A DNA stretch of 12,082 nucleotides from JACAEY01 sp049700155 (GTDB lineage: Bacteria; Nitrospirota; Thermodesulfovibrionia; Thermodesulfovibrionales; SM23-35): contig JBNAVX010000076.1 in NCBI GenBank assembly GCA_049700155.1, positions 1 through 12,082 of the forward strand. Reading direction: 5' to 3'. Below, one piece after another: positions 1 to 6,653 of the stretch. The notes beneath the pieces are model-generated. The model was given only the letters and a program-made list of their open reading frames with translations. It did not search any database and had not been told where the DNA came from. Positions within the stretch are counted from its first letter, which is position 1. Every line of letters starts with the position of its first letter. Made by a program: the position numbers and the translations under genes.

Positions 1-2
1 AG

Positions 3-138
3 GGAATTCATTCTTAATAGAGGGGATATGTGGAATTCATTCTTTCAATAAAAGGTATTTACATTATACTTATCCACCTAAGAATTATTTACATATCATT
101 TCCACTCTAAAAGTTATCTACATTATCCTTTCCCCTCT
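3..138. repeat. Degenerate tandem repeats, period about 29 bp
   Basis: GGAATTCATTCTT occurs exactly at 3-15 and again at 32-44, a spacing of 29 bp. It is followed by three imperfect units of 29, 29 and 30 bp at 51-79, 80-108 and 109-138. Each unit contains a TTACAT or CTACAT core and ends in a pyrimidine-rich CCACCT, CCACTCT or CCCCTCT. By hand alignment the last two agree at about 24 of 30 positions. No open reading frame covers the stretch. The block is cut by the window edge, so its full extent is unknown. It looks like an intergenic repeat remnant; no function can be assigned. Confidence 0.6.
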
Positions 139-149
139 AAAAAGAGGGG
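132..149. repeat. Perfect G/C hairpin CCCCTCT-AAAA-AGAGGGG
   Basis: Arms CCCCTCT (132-138) and AGAGGGG (143-149) are perfect inverted repeats around a 4-nt AAAA loop. The G-rich sequence GAAGGGGTGTG follows at once. The hairpin closes the tandem-repeat block. Neither strand has a T-tract directly after the stem, so it is not a convincing intrinsic terminator. It could still be the 3' boundary of the upstream-running lgt transcript or part of a dispersed repeat element. Confidence 0.5.
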
Positions 150-308
150 TGAAGGGGTGTGTAAAAAAGGGTATGTAGGTCTTTCTAAAAACTTATTTTG
201 GACAAGTCTGACTCATTTCACCTTTTATTGCTCTTTCACTAAGTAAACTACATGATTTCTGTAAGAACTTAGGCAATCATCACAGTTGTTTCAAACTTTG
301 CAGAGAGG
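150..308. other. Non-coding stretch downstream of lgt, nothing recognised
   Basis: This AT-rich stretch carries no plausible gene, tRNA cloverleaf or clear promoter on either strand. With the repeats to its left it makes the 318-bp gene-free left end of the window. Confidence 0.5.
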
Positions 309-327
309 ACGATGCTTGTTACATCGT
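309..327 (-). terminator. Weak stem-loop over the lgt stop codon
   Basis: ACGATG (309-314) and CATCGT (322-327) form a 6-bp stem with a 7-nt loop that contains the lgt stop codon. In the direction of lgt transcription the stem is followed by CCTCTCTGC, which is pyrimidine-rich but not a run of T. It could mark the end of the minus-strand operon, but as an intrinsic terminator it is weak. Confidence 0.25.
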
Positions 328-1092
328 TGTCTTTTTATATTTTTTTAAAATAATAAGCCCTGATATTGCAACTAGAAACATCAGAACGCTTATCCCCTGT
401 GAAAGAGAAAGCCATGGGGTGATAAACCCTCTGTCAGGATCACCTCTGTAGAACTCAACAAAAAATCTCAGGACAGAATAAAGTAATAAATATGTCATGA
501 AGAGCTGACCTTTGAATGATTTATATCGCCTTAAGATGATAAGTATGAAGAAATTAATGAATTCACCAATAGACTCGTAGAGTTGTGTTGGATGGAGTGG
601 AATCCCTATTAATGCAAGGGAGTCAGGATTAGAAAATACCACAGCCCATGGAAGTCCTTCTGCAGGCTTACCATAACAGCAGCCAGCAAAGAAACACCCT
701 ATCCTACCTACAGCATGCCCGATTGCTAATGAAGGTGCGAATAAATCTGCTATGCTCCAGATTCCAAGTGCATTTTTCTTCACAAAAAATATTACTGTTG
801 GGACAGCTAATATAAGTCCTCCATAGAATACAAGACCACCTTCCCATATCTTGAATATGTCCAGAGGATTTTTTATATAATGGGTTAAATTTATGAGGAT
901 AAAAAACAATCTTGAACCTATGAGGGCAGAGAGAAGCATATAAAAGCCGAGATCAACTATTTTATTCGTTGGAATGCCTTCTTTTTTAGCCTGCTTTACA
1001 GCAAGACCAAGTCCTAGTAGAAATCCAGCAGCCACGAGGACTCCATATGTATGGATTGTTAAAGGTCCGATTTTAATTAAAATAGGATGCAT
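319..1092 (-). CDS. lgt: Prolipoprotein diacylglyceryl transferase Lgt
   Basis: Inner-membrane enzyme that moves the diacylglyceryl group of phosphatidylglycerol onto the lipobox cysteine of prolipoproteins, the first step of lipoprotein maturation. The 257-residue product has the usual family length and about seven hydrophobic segments. It begins with the typical MHPILIKIGPLTIHTYG. WEGGLVFYGGLI (residues 83-94) and the signature GRIGCFFAGCCYG (129-141) are present, the latter holding the arginine equivalent to E. coli Arg143. FYRGDPDRG (214-222) holds a likely counterpart of Arg239. The cysteine-rich form of the signature is common outside Proteobacteria. It is last in the minus-strand block, 74 bp after lspA, which acts on its product. 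The ATG at 1092 is well placed against the family, but no good Shine-Dalgarno precedes it; an in-frame TAA lies 3 nt upstream, so no longer start exists. Confidence 0.96.
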   Translation of the reverse strand: MHPILIKIGPLTIHTYGVLVAAGFLLGLGLAVKQAKKEGIPTNKIVDLGFYMLLSALIGSRLFFILINLTHYIKNPLDIFKIWEGGLVFYGGLILAVPTVIFFVKKNALGIWSIADLFAPSLAIGHAVGRIGCFFAGCCYGKPAEGLPWAVVFSNPDSLALIGIPLHPTQLYESIGEFINFFILIILRRYKSFKGQLFMTYLLLYSVLRFFVEFYRGDPDRGFITPWLSLSQGISVLMFLVAISGLIILKKYKKTTM

Positions 1093-1095
1093 TAT

Positions 1096-1125
1096 TTAAC
1101 TTGGTAATTCACTATGGTTTTCCAT
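1096..1125 (-). other. Possible 9-codon leader ORF ahead of lgt
   Basis: In the lspA-lgt gap an AAGGA Shine-Dalgarno-like sequence (1132-1136) lies 6 nt before an ATG (1123-1125). This opens a nine-residue frame, MENHSELPS, whose TAA stop ends 3 nt before the lgt ATG. lgt itself lacks a visible ribosome site, so translation could be passed to lgt by termination-reinitiation. The frame is short enough to arise by chance, and only the arrangement supports it. Confidence 0.25.
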
Positions 1126-1127
1126 AG
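1112..1127. repeat. Small inverted repeat in the lspA-lgt gap
   Basis: CTATGG (1112-1117) and CCATAG (1122-1127) flank a TTTT loop. On the lgt mRNA this hairpin would contain the start codon of the possible leader ORF. The stem is only 6 bp, so it may be incidental. Confidence 0.3.
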
Positions 1128-1166
1128 GGTTTCCTTGAATCATTATATAAGGGTTCTTCAATTGTT

Positions 1167-1628
1167 TTACTTAGCATAAATATCCTTTTTTAAAAGAGTG
1201 ATTAATAATATAACTATTACACCAATTGTGAGTGCTGAATCAGCAACGTTAAATGCGGGCCAGTGGAATCTGCCTACAGAGAAATCTATGAAATCTACAA
1301 CCCAACCATAACGTAACCTATCTATAAGATTCCCGATAGCTCCACCAATGATGAGCGAAAAACCAAGATAACCTTCTTTAGAGTGGATGAATAAAAAGAT
1401 AATAAAGGTTATTGCAATGACTGATATGAATATAAAAATGGCGCTTCCAATACCTTTGAACATCCCGAATGCCCCACCTATGTTTTTGACATTTACAATA
1501 TGCAGGAAGGGTAATACCTCAATATATTCAAAAGGTTTTACATAAGTGATGATAAAATATTTTGTCAGCTGATCGAGTGCTATTACAAGGGAAGCAAAGA
1601 ACAATATGTAGATATATTTTTTATTCAA
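1167..1628 (-). CDS. lspA: Lipoprotein signal peptidase II LspA
   Basis: Inner-membrane aspartyl protease that cleaves the signal peptide of diacylglyceryl-modified prolipoproteins just before the lipidated cysteine. It works after Lgt. The 153-residue product is of normal length with four hydrophobic segments, at about 5-22, 61-81, 88-104 and 128-146. Conserved blocks are NIGGAFG (49-55), GGAIGNLIDR (95-104), VVDFIDF (110-116) and FNVADS (126-131). Asp112 and Asp130 are the expected catalytic pair. The start is TTG at 1628, preceded by AAGGT 5 nt upstream, and it overlaps the ileS stop by 8 bp, so translation is probably coupled to ileS. The ileS-lspA order is common in bacteria; here lgt follows. 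Confidence 0.96.
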   Translation of the reverse strand: MNKKYIYILFFASLVIALDQLTKYFIITYVKPFEYIEVLPFLHIVNVKNIGGAFGMFKGIGSAIFIFISVIAITFIIFLFIHSKEGYLGFSLIIGGAIGNLIDRLRYGWVVDFIDFSVGRFHWPAFNVADSALTIGVIVILLITLLKKDIYAK

Positions 1629-4467
1629 AGATTACCTTGTAACACCTCTCACAGATTTCAGGAGCCTCCTTAAAACTTCCAACCATCTCACTCCAGTTCC
1701 AGCATCTCTGGCATTTTTCGCCAGGCGCCTTCTCAATCTTGATCTCAAGGCCTTCTATTTCCTGGCTTTTATAAGAACTTTCAAGGGAACTTTCTGCAAT
1801 CTCAACTTTTGAGACAATAAAAAAGGTGGGTAAAAAATCCCTGTATTGCTCTAAAAGCATACTGTATTTTTGTCCTGTAGTCTTTGCACTTATCTCTTTG
1901 CTTTCTCTAATATAAAGTATAACTTTTGCCTCAAGAGAATTGCCTATAAATCTTTCAGCCCTCTTTATCTCTAAAGCCTTATTTACTTCATCCCTCAACA
2001 TAAAAAGGTCATCCCACCTTTTTTCAATTTCCTTGTTAAGATAATTTTCATCAACTTCAGGGAATGGAGCAAGAAATACAGATTCTTCAACACTATTTTT
2101 TACTTGCTCTTTGAGCTCTGTTGCATGCCTTATGCTCTGCCAGACTTCTTCTGCTGTGAAAGAAAGTATTGGCGCCATAAGCCTTGTCATCACAGAAAGT
2201 ATCTGACTGAGGACCCATTGGGCAGCGCGCCTCTCCAGTGAGTCTGATTTGAATGTATAGAGTCTATCTTTTAAGACATCAAGATAAAATGAACTCATAT
2301 CAACGACACAGAAGTTATAAAGGCTGTGAAAGACTTCATGGAATGTAAAATTTTCATATGCAGATGTGACCACTTCTATAAGGGTCTGGAGTCTGCTCAT
2401 AGCCCATCTGTCAATCTCTAAAAGGGAATGGCTATAATCCATATAATCAAAGTCATATAGGTTGCCAAGGAGAAACCTACTGGTATTTCTTATCTTTCTG
2501 TATGCCTCTGTTAGTCTCTCAAGGATTTCCTTCGAAATCCTGATGTCTTCTTTGTAATCCTCTGCAGAGACCCACAACCTTAAAATCTCTGCTCCATTTG
2601 TCTTGATGACCTCCTGGGGAGCAACAACATTCCCAAGGGATTTAGACATCTTTTTGCCCTGACCATCTACAACAAAACCATGAGTAAGTACTGTTCTATA
2701 AGGAGCTTTTCCCCTTGTTCCTACTGAAGCAAGTAAAGAACTCTGGAACCATCCCCTGTGCTGATCACTTCCTTCAAGATACATATCAGCAGGCCAGCCA
2801 AGCTTTTTATCACCTTCAAGAACAGCAGCATGGCTTATGCCTGAATCAAACCATACATCAAGGATATCCATCTCCTTGGAAAAGGATATTCCTCCACATT
2901 CCTTACACTTAAATCCTGAAGGGAGAAAATCGTCAGCATCTTTTATAAACCATATATCAGCTCCGTTTTCTTCAAAAGATCTTATGATACTATTGAATAC
3001 GACTTCTTCTTTTATGAAAGAGCCACAATTATTACATTTAATCAGTGTAATGGGGACACCCCATGACCTCTGTCTTGATATACACCAATCAGGTCTATTA
3101 AGAACCATCCCGTAAATCCTGTCTTTGCCCCAAGGAGGAATCCATTTAACCCTCTCAATCTCTTCTAAACATCGGTTTCTAAGTCTCATGTGTTCAACAG
3201 ATATAAACCACTGGTCAGTTGCGCGAAAGATGACAGGCTTTTTACACCTCCAGCAATGTGGATAAGAATGTATAACCTTCTCTTCTTTTATCAAGGCATC
3301 TTTTTCTTTCAATTTTTCTATTATCTTTTCATTTGCCTTAAATACGAAAATATTTTCAAGTTCTCCTGCCTGTTCTGTAAACCTTCCTCTGTCATCAACA
3401 GGGGCATATATCTCAAGTCCGAGTCTGGAACCAATCTCATAGTCTTCTTCTCCATGACCTGGTGCAATGTGCACGATACCTGTTCCCTCTCCCACATTGA
3501 CAAAATCAGCTAAAATTACTTTTGAGTGTCTTTCAATGAAGGGGTGCTCGGCAACTAAACTCTTTAATCCTTCTCCCTTAATCAATAAAAGGACATTTCC
3601 CAATTTTAACTTTTCTCTGAGACTATTCAAAAGACCTTTGGCAATTATATAAACTTCCTTATCGCTTTCAACAGCAACATACTCAAGTTCAGGATGGACT
3701 GCAAGAGCCAGGTTAGCGGGCAATGTCCATGGAGTTGTTGTCCAAATAACGATAAAAACATCCTTGTTAGCAAGATCTGGTAATTTTTGTTTTAGTTCAG
3801 AGCTCCGAACTCTGAACTTTACGTATATTGATGGAGATTCTTTATCAGCATATTCTACTTCGGCTTCTGCAAGAGCAGTAATGCACGAAGGACACCAGTG
3901 AACAGGTTTCCTGCCCCTGTAAACATATCCACCTATAACAAACCTTGCAAACTCTCTAACTATTGATGCCTCATAAGGGAAAGACATTGTAAGATAAGGT
4001 GATTCCCAGTCACCCAGACCACCAAGCCTCTTGAATTCATCTCTTTGTATATTGACAAACTGTTCTGCATACTCTCTGCATAACTTCCTCTTTTCGATGA
4101 TTGCTATCTCCTCTTTTTTCTTTCCGAGCATTTTATCTACCTCAAGTTCTATGGGTAGACCATGACAGTCCCAGCCAGGTACATATGGCGAATAAAAGCC
4201 CTTCATGGATTTATACTTTATGATTATGTCTTTTAGGATTTTGTTAAGTGCATGACCTATATGAATAGGACCATTAGCATAAGGAGGTCCATCATGGAGG
4301 ATATAAGGTTTGCTCTTCCTGTTTTTTTTCTGTATCTTCTCATATATCTTATTCTTTTCCCAGAATTCTATTATCTTTGGCTCTCTTTCAGTAAGATTAG
4401 CCTTCATAGGAAAGTCTGTCTGTGGAAGATTGAGTGTATTCTTATAATCCTTTGAAAGGATGCTCAC
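1621..4467 (-). CDS. ileS: Isoleucyl-tRNA synthetase IleS
   Basis: Cytosolic class I synthetase that activates isoleucine and charges tRNA-Ile, editing misactivated valine. The 948-residue protein is complete. It has the HIGH motif (69-72) and WTTTPWTLPANLALAVHP, which opens the CP1 editing domain (241-258), followed by GTGIVHIAPGHGEEDYE (327-343). DVWFDSG is at 536-542, KMSKS at 605-609, then the helical anticodon-binding domain. The C-terminal zinc site has Cys919, Cys922, Cys939 and Cys942. This bacterial IleS layout with a terminal zinc knuckle is the mupirocin-sensitive type in general; sensitivity here is not known. The GTG start at 4467 shares GTGA with the stop codon of the upstream EF-G paralogue, giving a 4-bp overlap and likely translational coupling. 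The next in-frame Met (residue 21) would cut into the conserved N-terminus, so GTG is preferred. Confidence 0.97.
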   Translation of the reverse strand: MSILSKDYKNTLNLPQTDFPMKANLTEREPKIIEFWEKNKIYEKIQKKNRKSKPYILHDGPPYANGPIHIGHALNKILKDIIIKYKSMKGFYSPYVPGWDCHGLPIELEVDKMLGKKKEEIAIIEKRKLCREYAEQFVNIQRDEFKRLGGLGDWESPYLTMSFPYEASIVREFARFVIGGYVYRGRKPVHWCPSCITALAEAEVEYADKESPSIYVKFRVRSSELKQKLPDLANKDVFIVIWTTTPWTLPANLALAVHPELEYVAVESDKEVYIIAKGLLNSLREKLKLGNVLLLIKGEGLKSLVAEHPFIERHSKVILADFVNVGEGTGIVHIAPGHGEEDYEIGSRLGLEIYAPVDDRGRFTEQAGELENIFVFKANEKIIEKLKEKDALIKEEKVIHSYPHCWRCKKPVIFRATDQWFISVEHMRLRNRCLEEIERVKWIPPWGKDRIYGMVLNRPDWCISRQRSWGVPITLIKCNNCGSFIKEEVVFNSIIRSFEENGADIWFIKDADDFLPSGFKCKECGGISFSKEMDILDVWFDSGISHAAVLEGDKKLGWPADMYLEGSDQHRGWFQSSLLASVGTRGKAPYRTVLTHGFVVDGQGKKMSKSLGNVVAPQEVIKTNGAEILRLWVSAEDYKEDIRISKEILERLTEAYRKIRNTSRFLLGNLYDFDYMDYSHSLLEIDRWAMSRLQTLIEVVTSAYENFTFHEVFHSLYNFCVVDMSSFYLDVLKDRLYTFKSDSLERRAAQWVLSQILSVMTRLMAPILSFTAEEVWQSIRHATELKEQVKNSVEESVFLAPFPEVDENYLNKEIEKRWDDLFMLRDEVNKALEIKRAERFIGNSLEAKVILYIRESKEISAKTTGQKYSMLLEQYRDFLPTFFIVSKVEIAESSLESSYKSQEIEGLEIKIEKAPGEKCQRCWNWSEMVGSFKEAPEICERCYKVIFE

Positions 4468-6566
4468 TTCTCTTCAGCCTTTTCCTTTCTGTGTGCTTCA
4501 AACTCAGCGATCAATTTCTGTGAAATATGGCTTGGAACCTCTTCATAATGTGAAAATTCCATTGAGTAAAGACCCCTTCCAGATGTTAGGCTGTGAAGCT
4601 GGTTTGCATATGTTAGCATTTCAGCCATAGGCACAAAACAGACAACCTTCTGGTTTCCACCTGCTTGAGGTTCCACACCCTGAACCTTTCCTCTTTTAGC
4701 ATTCAAATCACCTATCACAGCACCGAGTGTATCATCAGGTGTTATAACCTCAACCTTCATTATAGGTTCTAAAAGAACAGGCTTGGCATTCATAAAAGCC
4801 TTTTTCAAAGCCATTGCTCCTGCAATCTTGAATGCCATTTCTGAGGAGTCTACAGTGTGATATGAGCCATCATATAATGTCACCTTTATATCAATTATAG
4901 GATAGCCTGCAAGGATTCCACCCTTCATTGTTTCTATGACTCCCTTTTCGACTGCTGGTCTGTATTGTTGGGGGATAACACCACCCACAATCTTATCAAC
5001 AAATTCATATCCCCCTCCCCTGGGTAGTGGTTCAATCTCAAGCCAGCAATCACCATATTGCCCACGACCACCTGACTGTTTTTTGTATTTTCCCTGAGCC
5101 TTTGCAGGTATTTTAATAGTCTCTCTATAAGGAATTTTTGGTGTCTTCATTACAACCTCAACACCGAACTTTCTTCTTAATCTTTCAATGGCTACTTCAA
5201 TATGGACCTGCCCCATCCCTGAAAGAATCATCTCTTTTGTTTCTTCATCTCTCTGGAATCTTAAGGTAGGGTCTTCCTCCAGAATCCTGGCAAGGCTTAC
5301 GCTTACCTTTTCCTCATCTCCCTTGCTCTTTGGAGCTATTGCATAGGAGATTATTGGTTCAGCAAATTTAACCTTTTCAAAGACAATAGGATGTGATTCA
5401 TCAGATAGGGTATCGCCTGTGTATGTCTCTTTGAGTTTTGCAACAGCACCGATCTCACCTGGACCGAGTGTATATGCTGGTATCTGTTTCTTTCCCATTA
5501 AATGGAAGACCTGTCCGATTCTTTCCTTCACACCTGTTGTTGTATTTAAAACATTAGAGTCAGCCCTGAGCACACCTGAATAAACCCTGAAGACAGAGAG
5601 TTTGCCAGCATAAGGGTCTGCTATTGTTTTAAATACATATGCTGATAAAGGTTCTGTCTTTAATGGTTTTCTTTCAACTTCTTTTTTGTCCTTTGGATTT
5701 TTACCTTTTACTGGTGATAATCGAGCCATTTCAGAAGGTGAAGGTAGACAGAGCAATATTGTATCAAGGAGTTGAGGTATAGCAATATTTCTTGTTGCAG
5801 AGCCACATGTAACAGGAATAAACCTCCTTGTCAAAGAGCCTTCTCTGATGCCTTTATTTAATTCTTCTTCAGAGAGTCCACCACCTTCAAGGTATTTCTC
5901 AAGTAGACCATCATCTGATTCAGCAACCTTTTCTACAAGTTTCTTCCTATACTCTTCTGATTCTGGTAATATCTCAGAAGGTATATCAACTTCTTCTGCA
6001 TTACCATTATGGAATATATAAGCCTTCATTTTTATGAGGTCAATAATACCTCTGAAGCTCTCCCCTGCGCCAACAGGGATGAATAGCGGGATAGCCTCAG
6101 TCCCAAAAGCCTTTTCGAGTTCACCAATAGCCCTTGTGAAGTTTGCAATATCCTTATCCATTTTATTGACAAAAACAACCCTTGGTAATTCAAATTCATC
6201 AGCATACCTCCAGACCTTACCGGTCTCTGCCTTTACACCCGAAATAGCACTTATTATGACTACTGCTCCATCAGCGACCCTGAGACAGCCTCTTGTATCT
6301 TCAATAAAGTTAATAAAACCAGGAGTATCTATTAGATTTGCCCTGTGACCTTTCCAGTCGCAGAAAGCAAAGGCTGAAGATATAGTTATCTTTCTTTCTA
6401 TCTCCTCAGGCTCATAATCTGTTGTTGTTGTGCCATCCTGGACATTACCGAGTCTGTCAATGGAGCCAGAATTATAAAGCATTGCCTCTACAAGTGAGGT
6501 CTTACCAGCTCCTCCGTGTGCGATAACTGCTACATTCCTTATCTTTTCAACGTCTATATCTGCCAT
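4464..6566 (-). CDS. EF-G-like translational GTPase (EF-G-2 type paralogue)
   Basis: A 700-residue, full-length member of the elongation factor G family with all five domains. G1 is AHGGAGKT (16-23), G3 is DTPGF (80-84) and G4 is NKMD (134-137). GGRGQYG near residue 500 is the usual start of domain IV, and the C-terminus holds the domain V sequence SGRGLYSMEFSHYEEVP. The N-terminal AHGGAGKT in place of AHIDAGKT, and the DGTTTTDYEPEEIERKITI switch region (44-62), mark it as the paralogue often called EF-G-2 or FusA2. It is probably not the main translocation factor, whose gene usually lies with rpsL, rpsG and tufA. The histidine of the usual DTPGH is Phe84. It lies between cimA and ileS. The ATG at 6566 is preceded by AGGGGGT (6571-6577), a good ribosome site. 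Its cellular role remains unclear. Confidence 0.9.
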   Translation of the reverse strand: MADIDVEKIRNVAVIAHGGAGKTSLVEAMLYNSGSIDRLGNVQDGTTTTDYEPEEIERKITISSAFAFCDWKGHRANLIDTPGFINFIEDTRGCLRVADGAVVIISAISGVKAETGKVWRYADEFELPRVVFVNKMDKDIANFTRAIGELEKAFGTEAIPLFIPVGAGESFRGIIDLIKMKAYIFHNGNAEEVDIPSEILPESEEYRKKLVEKVAESDDGLLEKYLEGGGLSEEELNKGIREGSLTRRFIPVTCGSATRNIAIPQLLDTILLCLPSPSEMARLSPVKGKNPKDKKEVERKPLKTEPLSAYVFKTIADPYAGKLSVFRVYSGVLRADSNVLNTTTGVKERIGQVFHLMGKKQIPAYTLGPGEIGAVAKLKETYTGDTLSDESHPIVFEKVKFAEPIISYAIAPKSKGDEEKVSVSLARILEEDPTLRFQRDEETKEMILSGMGQVHIEVAIERLRRKFGVEVVMKTPKIPYRETIKIPAKAQGKYKKQSGGRGQYGDCWLEIEPLPRGGGYEFVDKIVGGVIPQQYRPAVEKGVIETMKGGILAGYPIIDIKVTLYDGSYHTVDSSEMAFKIAGAMALKKAFMNAKPVLLEPIMKVEVITPDDTLGAVIGDLNAKRGKVQGVEPQAGGNQKVVCFVPMAEMLTYANQLHSLTSGRGLYSMEFSHYEEVPSHISQKLIAEFEAHRKEKAEEK

Positions 6567-6570
6567 ATAT

Positions 6571-6577
6571 ACCCCCT
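6571..6577 (-). promoter_or_regulatory. Ribosome binding site of the EF-G paralogue
   Basis: AGGGGGT lies 4 nt before the ATG at 6566. It fixes the start of this gene and separates it from the repeat block immediately upstream. Confidence 0.6.
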
Positions 6578-6586
6578 ATATTTATG

Positions 6587-6640
6587 ATTCAAGATTCAAA
6601 AATCAAGATTCAGATTCAAAAATCAAGATTCAGATTCAAA
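6587..6640. repeat. Tandem 20-bp repeat upstream of the EF-G paralogue
   Basis: AATCAAGATTCAGATTCAAA is present twice exactly (6601-6620 and 6621-6640), and a shortened copy, GATTCAAGATTCAAA, precedes it at about 6587-6600. The block occupies most of the 87-bp gap between cimA and the EF-G paralogue. On the coding strand the units read as alternating TTGAAT and TTGATT with T-runs, so they could influence local transcription, but no well-spaced -10 is evident. The same GATTCAAA flavour recurs in many AT-rich genomes as simple intergenic repeats. Confidence 0.85.
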
Positions 6641-6653
6641 ATTCTTATACTAT

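Noticed and set aside
3..138. CRISPR array
   Set aside because: The period is near 29 bp but no conserved repeat alternates with unique spacers, and no cas gene is in the window.
2715..3652. Several plus-strand open frames of 60-107 codons opposite ileS
   Set aside because: They lie antisense to a complete, motif-bearing ileS, have no recognisable domains or ribosome sites, and look like chance frames in AT-rich DNA.
4464..6566. Annotation as the main elongation factor G or as a tetracycline-resistance protein
   Set aside because: The P-loop and G3 motifs differ from housekeeping EF-G, and the switch region resembles the EF-G-2 group rather than Tet(M)/Tet(O).
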